In this document: one piece after another, positions 51,193-59,987 of the stretch | Layout of the letters: the number at the start of each line of letters is the position of its first letter | Position numbering within the stretch: the stretch's first letter is position 1 | Origin: Stenotrophomonas sp. WZN-1 | Lineage (GTDB): Bacteria > Pseudomonadota > Gammaproteobacteria > Xanthomonadales > Xanthomonadaceae | Length of the DNA: 64,000 nt | Direction of reading: 5' to 3' | Assembly (NCBI RefSeq): GCF_002192255.1 | Contig: NZ_CP021768.1 | Coordinates: forward strand, 3,366,001 to 3,430,000 | Program-made: the position numbers and the translations under genes | The notes under the pieces: model-generated | The model's database searches: none | Told to the model about the DNA's origin: nothing | The model's input: the letters and a program-made list of their open reading frames with translations, nothing else

Positions 51193-52076
51193 TGGCGGCC
51201 GCACCTGCCGTCCTGCCCCCGCCGCCGCGTGAAGCGCAACGGCTGGGCGCGACCATCGCGCTGTCGGTCGTGGTCCACGCCCTGCTGATCGTGGGCGTGG
51301 GCTTTGCGGTGAAGGGCGACGCACCGCTGGTGCCGACGCTGGAGGTGATCTTCAGCCAGACCCGCACCGCACTGACGCCGAAGCAGGCCGATTTCCTTGC
51401 CGCCGCCAGCCAGCAAGGTGGTGGCGAGCACGACCGTGCGCAGCGCCCGCGCGACAACCAGGCCGGCATCGTGCCGCAGGCGCAGGCGGGGCTGAGCCCA
51501 GTGCCACAACAGCAGCAGTCGGCCGCACCGGTTCCGCCGCCGCAGGCGCGCGTGGTAAGCAGCCGCAATGGCGAAGAGACGGTGGCCCAGGCCCAGCCGC
51601 GGCCGACACCGGAGCAGCCCGAACCGGATGCACCGCTGACCGCGCGCGAACAGCGCGACGCCGAGATGGCACGACTGGCGGCGGAGGTGCATCTGCGTTC
51701 CGCGCAGTACGCCAAGCGCCCGAACCGCAAGTTCGTGTCGGCCAGCACGCGCGAATATGCCTATGCCAACTACCTGCGCGCCTGGGTCGACCGCGCCGAG
51801 CGCGTCGGCAACCTGAACTACCCGGACGAGGCCCGGCAGCGCCGGCTCGGCGGCCAGGTGGTGATCAGCGTGGGCGTGCGCCGCGATGGCAGCGTGGAAA
51901 GCAGCCGGATCCTGCGTTCAAGCGGGACGCCGTTGCTGGATGAGGCGGCGCTGCGGGTGGTGCAGCTCGCGCAGCCGTTCCCGCCGCTGCCGAAGACCGA
52001 GGACGAGATCGACATCCTGCAGGTGACCCGCACGTGGGTGTTCCTGCCCGGCGGCACCCTGCACGACGACCGGTAG
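51192..52076 (+). CDS. TonB-family energy transducer (TonB3-like)
   Basis: A 294-residue TonB-type protein: a short Pro-rich N-terminus, one membrane helix (about 19-40, ATIALSVVVHALLIVGVGFA), a long Gln/Pro-rich periplasmic spacer, and a C-terminal TonB domain (about 205-290, NYPDEARQRRLGGQVVISVGV and GTPLLDEAALRVV). In Pseudomonas aeruginosa a TonB homologue next to gshB and pilG (tonB3) is needed for twitching motility, and this gene holds the same position. It is coupled to gshB. A role in pilus function rather than iron uptake is an inference from context. Confidence 0.88.
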
Positions 52077-52086
52077 GTTTTTGTTG

Positions 52087-52105
52087 CCCGGGCCTGCGGC
52101 CCGGG
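52087..52105. repeat. GC hairpin after the tonB-like gene
   Basis: CCCGGGCC/GGCCCGGG perfect stem with a three-base loop, 10 bases after the stop and preceded by T's. A very similar hairpin adjoins the CBS stop at 10266-10284. Both flank type 1 composite palindromes. Confidence 0.6.
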
Positions 52106-52168
52106 ACCCGCAGAGGCGACGGCCACAACCGAAGCAACAGCAGAAGCGGCGGCGGAGATGCCGGACCT

Positions 52169-52351
52169 GGCGGGGCGGTGTGGGCTTGCAGGACACGCCG
52201 TAAACCCGTCCATGGGGGCTCGTTGGCGCCTTGCTCGTCTGCGCTGTCCTGCGCACACGGCAAGACCGGGGTTGGGCGTCCTGCCCAACCCGCCCGAGGC
52301 GTGCCTCGGGCCCATGGCGCCAACGGTCCTGCAAGCCCACACCGCCCCACC
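52169..52351 (-). repeat. large composite palindrome, copy E (type 1)
   Basis: A perfect 23-base arm pair (52172-52194 and 52326-52348) encloses the conserved core ACGCCGTAAACCCGTCC and nested hairpins very close in sequence to those of copy A, in reverse orientation: CTTGC...GCAAG, GTGCGC-type, GGGTTGGGC and CCCGAGGC arms, inside a GGCGCC pair. CTCTGACAG follows (52351-52359). Confidence 0.87.
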
Positions 52352-52382
52352 TCTGACAGATCCCGGCGCATCATTGCTATTG

Positions 52383-52406
52383 GTAGGTGTCGACCTTGGT
52401 CGACAC
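52383..52406 (+). repeat. SMAG-type palindrome
   Basis: GTAG (52383-52386) followed by GTGTCGAC-cttg-GTCGACAC. It lies in the spacer between composite palindromes E and F, before the CGACCCGCTTTTG motif. Confidence 0.75.
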
Positions 52407-52502
52407 ACATCCACGCCAACCGTGGATGCTAGCGAAGCGACCCGCTTTTGACTTTGATTTTCTTTTGATTTTCCGTGGCGAACGCACACGGAAACTGTCA
52501 GA

Positions 52503-52605
52503 GGCCGGGCGGGGGGGGCGCGGGGGTGTCCGCGGCATGGATGCCGCGGCCAAGCCCCCAGGGACGGGTTCACGGCGTCCCCCGCGAACCCACCCCGCCC
52601 GGCCA
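52503..52605 (+). repeat. large composite palindrome, copy F (type 2)
   Basis: Arms 52503-52526 and 52580-52605 pair imperfectly; the left arm has a G run where the right arm would require GGGTGGGTT. The inner hairpin CCGCGGCAT/ATGCCGCGG and core GGGACGGGTTCACGGCG match copy H exactly. CTGTCAGAG precedes it (52495-52503) and CCACGAGGGGCT follows, ending at the tsaB stop. Confidence 0.84.
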
Positions 52606-52652
52606 AGCGCGGCTTTTGATTTACGCGATCAACCAACCCCGCCACGAGGGGC

Positions 52653-53366
52653 TCAGCCGTTGGCCTTCGCCTTCGCTTCGCGCGCCGCCTGCTGCTCGAC
52701 CAGGGTCAGTGCCACGTTGTCGCGCAGGTAGGCCGGCTCGACCTTCTCCGGTGCGATGGCTTCACCGCGCGCGAAGGCCGGCACCGCCAGTGCCAGTACG
52801 TCCGACGCGCGCGGCAATGCGGCGGCATCGAATCCACGCAGGCCAGCACCAAGCTGCGCCACCAGTGCGCCCTCGGCTGCGCCGAAACCGGTACCCACAC
52901 CGTAGGCGGACAGCCCATCCGGCAGCGCCACCGCGGCAGGCGCACAAACGCGCTCGGCATCCCGCGCGACCGGCAGGCCGTCCACCCGCTCGAAACGCGC
53001 GACATAGAGTTCGCCCATCCGCGCATCGATCGCTGACAGGATCTGCGTTTCTTCCGCCGGTGCCCGCAGCGCCAGCACCTGCAGCGTCGAGACCGGCAGC
53101 AGCGGGCGGTCCAGTGCCAGTGCGATGCCCTGGGCGATGGCAATCGCCAGGCGCACGCCGGTGAACGCACCCGGACCGCGACTGAGCGCGATGCCATCAA
53201 GCTGGCGACGGCTGATGCCGGCGTCGGCCAGCAGCGCCTCGGCCCACGGCAGGCTCAGTTCGGCGTGCCGGCGCGGGGCGATCTCGAAGCGTTCCAGCAC
53301 CTGCCCATCGACGTGCAGGGCAACGGAGCAGGCTTCGGTGGCGGTTTCAAAGGCGAGCAGTTTCAT
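52653..53366 (-). CDS. tsaB: tRNA t6A modification protein TsaB
   Basis: A 237-residue ASKHA-fold paralogue of TsaD, needed with TsaD/TsaE/TsaC to make N6-threonylcarbamoyladenosine on ANN-decoding tRNAs. LLAFETATEACSVAL at the N-terminus, the GPGAFTGVRLAIAIAQGIALAL segment and the ISAIDARMGELYVARF-like strand (ILSAIDARMGELYVA) are typical. The C-terminus has a Lys/Ala tail. It lies 9 bases downstream of dinG on the same strand. Confidence 0.94.
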   Translation of the reverse strand: MKLLAFETATEACSVALHVDGQVLERFEIAPRRHAELSLPWAEALLADAGISRRQLDGIALSRGPGAFTGVRLAIAIAQGIALALDRPLLPVSTLQVLALRAPAEETQILSAIDARMGELYVARFERVDGLPVARDAERVCAPAAVALPDGLSAYGVGTGFGAAEGALVAQLGAGLRGFDAAALPRASDVLALAVPAFARGEAIAPEKVEPAYLRDNVALTLVEQQAAREAKAKANG

Positions 53367-53375
53367 CGGATCAGG

Positions 53376-55424
53376 TCAGAACAAGGGGAACGTGGCACCG
53401 GGAGCCGGCTCCGGCCCTGCCGCAACGGCGGCCGGGGCAGCTGCATCATCGGCCACGGGCAGCCATTGTGGCGCAAAGAAGGCCTGCACATCGGCCAGGC
53501 TGCGGGTGCGCCGGAACGGCGGCAGCGACTCAAGGAAGACCCGGCCATAGCCGCGGTTGAGCAGGCGCGGGTCGCACAGCACCAGCACGCCCCGGTCGCT
53601 TTCGCTGCGGATCAGGCGACCGACGCCCTGCTTCAGCGCGATCACCGCCTGCGGCAGCTGCTCGTCGCGGAAAGGATTGCCGCCCTGGCTGCGGATCGCC
53701 TCCAGCCGCGCCTCGTATACCGGGTCATCCGGTGCTGCGAAAGGCAGCTTGTCGATCACCACCACGCTCAGCGCTTCGCCGACCACGTCCACGCCCTCGC
53801 GGAAACTGGCCGAGCCCAGCAGCACGCCATTGCCCGATTCGCGGAAGCGCTGCAGCAGCGTCGCGCGCGGCGCCTCACCCTGCACGAACAACGGCCACGG
53901 CCCGTCGCGCAGTGCCTCGGCGGCCTCACGCAATGCACGGTGCGAGGCGAACAACAGGAACGCCCTGCCCTGCGAGGCCTGCAACACCGGCCGCAGGGTC
54001 TGGATCAGCGCGGTGCCGAACCCGCGCGCCGCCGGATCGGGCAGCCCTTCGGGCAGGTAGCACAACGCCTGCTCCGGCCAATTGAACGGGCTCGGCTGGA
54101 CCAGCGTGTGCGGATCGTCCAGGCCCAGGCGCGTGGCGATGTGGTCGAAGCCACCGCCCACGGTCAGCGTGGCCGAGGTGAATATCCATGCCGCGCGGCT
54201 GCGCTCGCGATGCTCGCGCAGCGGGCCGGACACATCCATCGGCGTGCGCTGGCAACGGAAACCACGCGGCGTGAGCTCGTACCAGAGCACATCGGCGGCA
54301 CGGGGGGCCTCTGCAGGATCGGCATCGAAATCGAGGGCAGGCTCATCATCGCCCAGCCAGCGCTGGAGCCGCGACACAGCTTCGCGCGCCCGCGCATGAC
54401 AGGCATCAAGACCCGCCGCCGCTTCGCGCAGCGGCTGCAATGCCTGCTCCAGCGCCACCAGGCTGGCCATCACCGTATCGAATCCATCGCGCACCTGTGG
54501 CATCGCCAGCGCGCGCCACTGCGTACCACGTGGCGGCAGCCCCTCCATCGCCGAACGCAACGCCAGCAACGCCTGCTGCAACTGGTCGACCGGCTCCTGC
54601 AGGGCCGACTGCGCACCGCCCACGCCGCGTGCTTCGGCCAGGCAGTCACGGCCCAGTTCCTGCCACGGGCGCATGCCGAAGCCTTCGCCGAAGAACTGCG
54701 CGGCCAACTCGGGCAGCTGATGCGCCTCGTCGATGACAAAGGCCTGCGCCCCCGGCAGCAACTCACCGAAGCCATCCTGCTTCAGGGCCAGGTCAGCCAG
54801 CAGCAGGTGATGGTTGACCACCACCACGTCGGCGGCCTGCGCACGTTGGCGCGCACGCACCACGAAGCAGTCGTCCCAGAACGGGCAATCGGTGCCCAGG
54901 CAGTTGTCGACCGTGGAGGTGACCATCGGCAGCAGCGGCGAGTCATCGGCCAGGCCTTCCAGTTCTGCGATGTCACCGAACTCCGAACGACCGGACCAGG
55001 CCAGGATGCGTTGGAACTGCGCAGCCTGCTCCGGGCTGGAAAAACGCGGTTCGCCCCGCGCCTGCTGCAGTCGGTAGCGGCACAGGTAGTTCGCGCGCCC
55101 TTTCAGCAGCGCGCTGCGCAGGCCGACGCCCAGCGCCTGGCGCACGCGCGGCAGATCGCGGTGGTAGAGCTGGTCCTGCAGCGCGCGGGTGCCGGTGGAG
55201 ATGATGGTGCGCAGCCCGGACAGCAGCACCGGCACCAGATAGGCGAAGGTCTTGCCGGTGCCGGTACCGGCCTCAGCCAACAGCAGGTCCCGCTGCTGCA
55301 GCGCATCGGCGATGGCCTCGGTCAGGTGCAGCTGTGCCGGACGCGGGACAAAGGCATCCAGGTGCGAGGCGAGCGCGCCGCCTTCGCTGAGGGCTTCGCG
55401 GCTGGCATGGACAAGGTCGGACAT
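53376..55424 (-). CDS. DinG/YoaA-type iron-sulfur DNA helicase
   Basis: A 682-residue XPD-like superfamily 2 5'-3' helicase. The Walker A loop is EAGTGTGKT, the DEAH box is VIDEAHQLPE, and motif VI is in KQGVGRLIRSESDRG. Four Cys (NYLCRY and NCLGTDCPFWDDC) form the iron-sulfur cluster site. There is no N-terminal exonuclease, and the size and sequence resemble the YoaA branch, linked to replication-fork repair. ATG 55424 is the family start. Upstream is the G/H palindrome region. Confidence 0.92.
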   Translation of the reverse strand: MSDLVHASREALSEGGALASHLDAFVPRPAQLHLTEAIADALQQRDLLLAEAGTGTGKTFAYLVPVLLSGLRTIISTGTRALQDQLYHRDLPRVRQALGVGLRSALLKGRANYLCRYRLQQARGEPRFSSPEQAAQFQRILAWSGRSEFGDIAELEGLADDSPLLPMVTSTVDNCLGTDCPFWDDCFVVRARQRAQAADVVVVNHHLLLADLALKQDGFGELLPGAQAFVIDEAHQLPELAAQFFGEGFGMRPWQELGRDCLAEARGVGGAQSALQEPVDQLQQALLALRSAMEGLPPRGTQWRALAMPQVRDGFDTVMASLVALEQALQPLREAAAGLDACHARAREAVSRLQRWLGDDEPALDFDADPAEAPRAADVLWYELTPRGFRCQRTPMDVSGPLREHRERSRAAWIFTSATLTVGGGFDHIATRLGLDDPHTLVQPSPFNWPEQALCYLPEGLPDPAARGFGTALIQTLRPVLQASQGRAFLLFASHRALREAAEALRDGPWPLFVQGEAPRATLLQRFRESGNGVLLGSASFREGVDVVGEALSVVVIDKLPFAAPDDPVYEARLEAIRSQGGNPFRDEQLPQAVIALKQGVGRLIRSESDRGVLVLCDPRLLNRGYGRVFLESLPPFRRTRSLADVQAFFAPQWLPVADDAAAPAAVAAGPEPAPGATFPLF

Positions 55425-55533
55425 CAGAGGGAAAGGATACCCGGCCGGGCGCTGCCCGGCACCCGTTTCAAGCCAGAGCCAGAGCAACAACAACGGCAAC
55501 GGCGTTGTTCACGGCTCTGGGTTTCTACGTGCT

Positions 55534-55639
55534 GGGTGGGGCGGGAGGGGCAGGCAGGACACGCCGTAAACCCATCCCTGGGGGCTCGATGGCGCCATCC
55601 ATGGCGCCAACGGTCCTGCCTGCCCCACCCGCCCCACCC
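55534..55639 (-). repeat. large composite palindrome, copy G (type 1)
   Basis: A 27-base arm pair with one mismatch (55534-55560 and 55613-55639). The core ACGCCGTAAACCCATCCC and a simple GGCGCCAT/ATGGCGCC inner hairpin are present, without the extra nested hairpins of copies A and E. It lies upstream of the dinG start. The CTCGACAG variant of the pairing motif follows at 55639-55646. Confidence 0.86.
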
Positions 55640-55673
55640 TCGACAGTTTCCCAGTGACGGATGCACGCGCGGC

Positions 55674-55694
55674 GTAGCGTCGAGCTTGCTCGAC
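55674..55694 (+). repeat. SMAG-type palindrome
   Basis: GTAG followed by GTCGAGC-tt-GCTCGAC, in the spacer between composite palindromes G and H, the same relative place as the SMAG between E and F. Confidence 0.7.
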
Positions 55695-55821
55695 TGCCAT
55701 TTCAGAAGCGGTTGGTGGAACGGGGAAGGAAAAGGAAAATGGCAAGTGCGCGCAGCGCGCGACCCGCTTTTGATTTTCTTTTTCTCTTCCGTGGCTGGCA
55801 GCACACGGAAACTGTCAGAGG

Positions 55822-55922
55822 TCGGGCGGGGTGGGTTCGCGGGGGTGTCCGCGGCATGGATGCCGCGGCCAAGCCCCCAGGGACGGGTTCACGGCGTCCC
55901 CCGCGAACCCACCCCGCCCGGC
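55822..55922 (+). repeat. large composite palindrome, copy H (type 2)
   Basis: Perfect 23-base arms (55823-55845 and 55898-55920), inner hairpin CCGCGGCAT/ATGCCGCGG and core GGGACGGGTTCACGGCG. It is preceded by a TTCCGTG/CACGGAA hairpin and CTGTCAGAG (55812-55820), and followed by CCACGAGGGGCTGCGCC close to the lipoprotein stop. It differs from copy F mainly in having an intact left arm. Confidence 0.88.
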
Positions 55923-55994
55923 CAAGCGCGGCTTCTGCTTCTGGCTTCAGCGACCAACCCACAGCCACGAGGGGCTGCGCCGTTGGCTGAAAAC

Positions 55995-56522
55995 TCAGTA
56001 CCGCTTGATCCCCGGCACCGTGCAGCCTTCAATCTGCGCATGCGCCGACACCGCATTTTCCTTCTCGCCGCGCGCCAGGCGCGACTGCTCGATCGTCGCC
56101 CAGTGCCGGCGGCACAGCGGCCCGGTCTTCGAGCCCAGATCCACCGCCTTGCGCGCGAACGTTTCCGCCTGTGCCCACTGGCCCTGCAGCAGCGCCAGTT
56201 CGGCACGTTCCTGCAGCACCGCCGGGTCGCCGGCGACGATTTCCAGCGCATGGTCCAGGCTGCTGGCGGCACCGGCCAGATCGTTGGCCTGGCGCTGCGC
56301 CTGTGCGGTCAACCGCAGGTCTTCCACCTGCGAATCACGCAGCGGCTGCACCGACAGTTCCTTGTCGTCCGGGCCTGCTGCTGCATCCACCGCAGCCAGG
56401 CGCTGCGCCGGCGTGGTGGTATCGACCGGCTTGACCACTGGCGGTGCGCTGCTCACGCAGGCAGAAAGGGCCAGGCTGAGGCCGGTCAGGAACAGGGGCT
56501 GCAACAGGGATCGCATGTTCAT
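55995..56522 (-). CDS. predicted lipoprotein, TPR-like
   Basis: About 175 residues with a lipoprotein signal sequence; the lipobox is LALSAC, lipidated Cys at about residue 20. The mature part holds one or two TPR-like helix pairs (LTAQAQRQANDLAGAASSLDHAL and AELALLQGQWAQAETFARKAV), suggesting a protein-interaction role at the envelope. Several in-frame ATGs lie within ten bases (56516-56531), the first overlapping the mrcB stop, so the exact start is uncertain. Its place after mrcB suggests a partner of PBP1B, comparable in position only to LpoB-type activators. Confidence 0.75.
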   Translation of the reverse strand: MNMRSLLQPLFLTGLSLALSACVSSAPPVVKPVDTTTPAQRLAAVDAAAGPDDKELSVQPLRDSQVEDLRLTAQAQRQANDLAGAASSLDHALEIVAGDPAVLQERAELALLQGQWAQAETFARKAVDLGSKTGPLCRRHWATIEQSRLARGEKENAVSAHAQIEGCTVPGIKRY

Positions 56523-56527
56523 CGGCA

Positions 56528-58957
56528 TCATCGGCTCGGGGGAGGAGTAGCGGCGGCAGGTTCGGCAGGTGCATCCGGCTTGCGGTCCAGGCCGAACCAG
56601 CTGCGCCAGCCACCGCCCTCGCCTTCTGCCTCGCCCTGCCCGTCCGGCGACACCGCCGGTGCGCACGGCGCATAGGCCGGTGCATAGCCCACCACGAACG
56701 GGAAACGACGCGCGCCGGGGCAGCCTTCATCGGTGCTGTTGAGCCCGGTGGGCGCCACCGACTGCCAGTCCAGGCCCTTGTTGCTGACCCGCAGCGGCGC
56801 GCTCGGCAGGCGCTGGAAGATGCCCGACCAGACCCGCATCGCGCCGGTGGCGCCATACAGGCCGGCCTGTTCGTTCTGATCGTTGCCGATCCAGATCACC
56901 GCCAGATGATCACCGGTGTAGCCGGCATACCAGCTGTCACGGCCATCATTGGTGGTGCCGGTCTTGCCCGCGGGCTGCAGGCGGCCGAGGCCATCGGCAT
57001 TGAGCCGCTGCGCGGTGCCGCTGGCAACCACCTGCTGCAGGCCGACACTGATCAGGTTGGCGGCAATCGAATCGCCTTCCTGTGCCGGTGCCGGGGTCTT
57101 GTCGTAGCGCTTGAGCAGCTTGCCCTGCGGATCGAGCACGCCACGCACCGCGTGCAGCGGCTGGATCTCTCCGCCGGACGCGAGGAACTGGTACAGCTGC
57201 GCCATCGCGTACGGACTCTGGTCGGTCGAGCCGAGGATCACCGCAGGGTTGGCCTCGGCCTTGATGCCGGCCAGTACGTGGATCAGCTGGGTCACGCGCT
57301 CGGGGCCAACCTGCATGCCCACGCGCACCGTGGCCTGGTTGTAGGAATGCGCCAGCGCGTCGATCAAGCGCACCGTACCGTGGCTGCGGTTGTCCGCGTT
57401 GCCTGGATTCCAGTTGCGGCCGCGGCCGAGCTGCACCGTGACCGGCGAATCATCGACCCAGCTGGCCAGCGAGTAGCGGTCCGGCTGCGCCAGCGCCAGC
57501 AGGTACACGAACGGCTTGAGCAGCGAACCGACCGGACGCTGCGCCTCGATCGCGCGGTTGAAGCCGACCTCGGACACCTCGCGGCTGCCGATCACTGCCA
57601 GCACGTCACCGTTGTGCACGTCGGTCAGCACCATGCCGGCCTGCAGTTCAGGACGACGCTGGCTTTCCAGCGACTTGATGGTGCGGGTCACCGCGCCTTC
57701 GGCATAGGCCTGCGCGGACGGCGACATGCCGGTCATCACGCTCAGGCCCGCGCCCTGCAGCGCCGATTCCGGATAGTCATGGCCGAGCTGGCGGCGGACC
57801 AGGTCAACGTAGGCGGGGAAGCGGTTGGCCGCCACCAGGCCCGGCGTCTTGGGCACGCCCAGCGGTGCCTTCAGCGCGCGCTGGTACTCGGCATCGTCGA
57901 TCAGCGTGGCCTCGTGCAGCTTGCCCAGCACGAAGTTGCGGCGATCCAGCGCGCGCTCCGGGTTGCGCCGCGGGTCGTAGAAGGACGGACCCTTGACCAG
58001 GCCGATCAGCAGTGCGATCTGCTCGGTCTCCAGTGACTGCAGGTCACGCCCGAACCAGAACTCGGCGCCGGAGGACATGCCATGGATCGCCTGGCTGCCG
58101 CGCTGGCCCAGGTACACCTGGTTGAGATAGGCCTCGAAGATGGTGCGCTTGTCGTAACGCGCTTCCATGATCAGCGCGTACAGCACCTCATTGAACTTGC
58201 GGGTGACCGTCTGTTCCTTGCCGATGCCGAGCAGGCCGCTGCGCGCCAGCTGCTGGGTCAGCGTCGAAGCGCCCTGGCGGCTCTGGCCACCGGAACGGAT
58301 CGTCACCCACACCGCGCGCGCAATGCCGGACAGGTCGATGCCGTGGTGGCGGTTGAAATCCTTATCTTCCACTGCCTGCAGGCCGGTCACCAGCAGGTCC
58401 GGCGCCTCGTCCATGCGGATCAGGCGACGCTCTTCCTGCTTCTGGCCGTACAGGGTGGCGATGCGCGCCGGATCCAGCCGCGCGGCCTTCAGCGCCTTGC
58501 GGTTGTCAGCGTCGCGCAGCGAGGCCACGCCGCCATCGGCCAGCGACAGCTCCACCCGGCGCGGGGCCACCCGGCCATCGACGTCGTTGTAGCCGCGGCT
58601 GGAGATGACAAAGCGCCCGCCGTTCACCGCATAGGTGGCCGGCTCCTTGCCCTGCCCGTCATCGCGGTAGGCAGAGGCGGCCAGCTCGGTCTTCAGCGTG
58701 GACGCATCCATCGCCTTGCCGGGGGTGAGCACCAGCGGGCGCGCGTACACGCGCGTCGGGATCTGCCAGCGCAGTTCACCGAAACGCTGGGTCACCTGTT
58801 GGTTCAGGTACAGCGTATAGGGAATGAGGAAACCCAATCCCAACGCGACCGCAGCCATGCTCCAGGTGATCAGCCGGCGCCGCCACAGCGGACCGTTGTC
58901 CTGCTGGTCGTCGTCGTCGAAATCGTCGATGTCGTCGGAATCGTAGCGTCGGGGCAC
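56528..58957 (-). CDS. mrcB: bifunctional penicillin-binding protein 1B
   Basis: An 809-residue class A PBP combining GT51 glycan polymerase and transpeptidase. The acidic cytoplasmic tail (DDIDDFDDDD) precedes a single membrane helix (about 31-50). The UB2H-like region is followed by GT51 motifs VEDKDFNRHHGID and ASTLTQQLARS. The transpeptidase domain has SxxK in RPVGSLLKPF, SxN in HSYNQA and KTG in GKTGTTND. The C-terminal tail is Pro/Ala-rich. The start is GTG. Downstream overlaps the small lipoprotein gene. Confidence 0.95.
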   Translation of the reverse strand: MPRRYDSDDIDDFDDDDQQDNGPLWRRRLITWSMAAVALGLGFLIPYTLYLNQQVTQRFGELRWQIPTRVYARPLVLTPGKAMDASTLKTELAASAYRDDGQGKEPATYAVNGGRFVISSRGYNDVDGRVAPRRVELSLADGGVASLRDADNRKALKAARLDPARIATLYGQKQEERRLIRMDEAPDLLVTGLQAVEDKDFNRHHGIDLSGIARAVWVTIRSGGQSRQGASTLTQQLARSGLLGIGKEQTVTRKFNEVLYALIMEARYDKRTIFEAYLNQVYLGQRGSQAIHGMSSGAEFWFGRDLQSLETEQIALLIGLVKGPSFYDPRRNPERALDRRNFVLGKLHEATLIDDAEYQRALKAPLGVPKTPGLVAANRFPAYVDLVRRQLGHDYPESALQGAGLSVMTGMSPSAQAYAEGAVTRTIKSLESQRRPELQAGMVLTDVHNGDVLAVIGSREVSEVGFNRAIEAQRPVGSLLKPFVYLLALAQPDRYSLASWVDDSPVTVQLGRGRNWNPGNADNRSHGTVRLIDALAHSYNQATVRVGMQVGPERVTQLIHVLAGIKAEANPAVILGSTDQSPYAMAQLYQFLASGGEIQPLHAVRGVLDPQGKLLKRYDKTPAPAQEGDSIAANLISVGLQQVVASGTAQRLNADGLGRLQPAGKTGTTNDGRDSWYAGYTGDHLAVIWIGNDQNEQAGLYGATGAMRVWSGIFQRLPSAPLRVSNKGLDWQSVAPTGLNSTDEGCPGARRFPFVVGYAPAYAPCAPAVSPDGQGEAEGEGGGWRSWFGLDRKPDAPAEPAAATPPPSR

Positions 58958-59033
58958 GGGAGAAACATGGCAGGGGCGTCAGCGGAGTCTACCCCAGCCC
59001 ATTTCCCCAAGGCAGGTTCACCAAACCGCCTGT

Positions 59034-59987
59034 TCAGTGACTTACCGGAGGCAGAGGCCCGGCTTTGCCCCGAATCCCATCCCACAGCCCTTTCAACATG
59101 AACCGCAACCGAACCCGGCGAGGGGCGAGGAACACGCTGTTGCCTATCAGCTTCAGCAGCAGACGCGGCACATCCTGGGCAATCCACACCCGTGGGGTAT
59201 AGGCACGTCCATAGAGCAGGACACGATTGCGCATGATGAAGTAAAGGCGGAAGGGCTTGTGGACAATCACGCCATCCGACTTCGTGCGTGATGGCAGCAG
59301 CTCCTCGCCGATGCTATGGGTCATCTGCGCATCGCAGATGCCATACAGCGCATGGCCGCTGCGCTTGGCGCGGAAGCACCAGTCCATATCCAGATTGTCG
59401 ATGAACAAGGCCTCGTCCATTGCGCCGATGTCCCGCAGTGCGGTCATCGGAATCAGCGAGCCGGATGTGATGAGGAAATCGCAGAAAATGCGTTGACCAG
59501 GCCCACCACGCAGCTTGTGATTGAACGGAAAGCCAAAGCGCACGAACGGCGCAAGCATGCCACTGCGTGAGTCCCGGAATTGTGGACCAACCGCCGCCAC
59601 GCGCTCATCACTAGACAGTTCGACCAGTGCGGTACCCAGCAGATCGACCATTCCCGGGGCCAACAGGCTGTCCTGGTCCATCAGCAGCACATAGTCGAAA
59701 CCCAGCACCTGTGCCCGCTCGTAGGCCCGGTTCAAAGCGCTACCCAGCCCGACATTGCACACCGAAACCACAATGCTGACCCCCTCTCGATTTCCCAGCA
59801 ATGCCGCAACGTCAACGCTGCTGCTGCCATTGTCGAACACTACCAGATGCCCGACCTGCTGGAGTACGCTGTCGACCACCCTGCGCAGCAAAGCCGGATC
59901 GGGCCCATAGGTGACGATCACAGCGCAGACACGGGTGGCATCGAAGGCAGTCCCGGGCGTGGGCTTCTTCGGGATCACTGGATTCAT
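59034..59987 (-). CDS. rhamnosyltransferase-like GT2
   Basis: A 317-residue GT2 glycosyltransferase of the RfbF/WbbL rhamnosyltransferase-like group. AVIVTYGPDPALLRRVVDSV and VVFDNGSSS form the nucleotide-binding start, LLMDQDSLL carries the D-x-D metal motif, and MDEALFIDNLDMDWCFRAK holds the acceptor-site acidic residues. It likely adds a deoxysugar to a cell-surface polysaccharide. Its ATG overlaps the end of the upstream GT2 (ATGA). The rest of the polysaccharide locus is not in the window. Confidence 0.88.
   Translation of the reverse strand: MNPVIPKKPTPGTAFDATRVCAVIVTYGPDPALLRRVVDSVLQQVGHLVVFDNGSSSVDVAALLGNREGVSIVVSVCNVGLGSALNRAYERAQVLGFDYVLLMDQDSLLAPGMVDLLGTALVELSSDERVAAVGPQFRDSRSGMLAPFVRFGFPFNHKLRGGPGQRIFCDFLITSGSLIPMTALRDIGAMDEALFIDNLDMDWCFRAKRSGHALYGICDAQMTHSIGEELLPSRTKSDGVIVHKPFRLYFIMRNRVLLYGRAYTPRVWIAQDVPRLLLKLIGNSVFLAPRRVRLRFMLKGLWDGIRGKAGPLPPVSH

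Noticed and set aside
52387..52731. ORF of 114 codons over palindrome F and the tsaB end
   Set aside because: It runs through repeat DNA and antisense to tsaB; no ribosome site or homology pattern.
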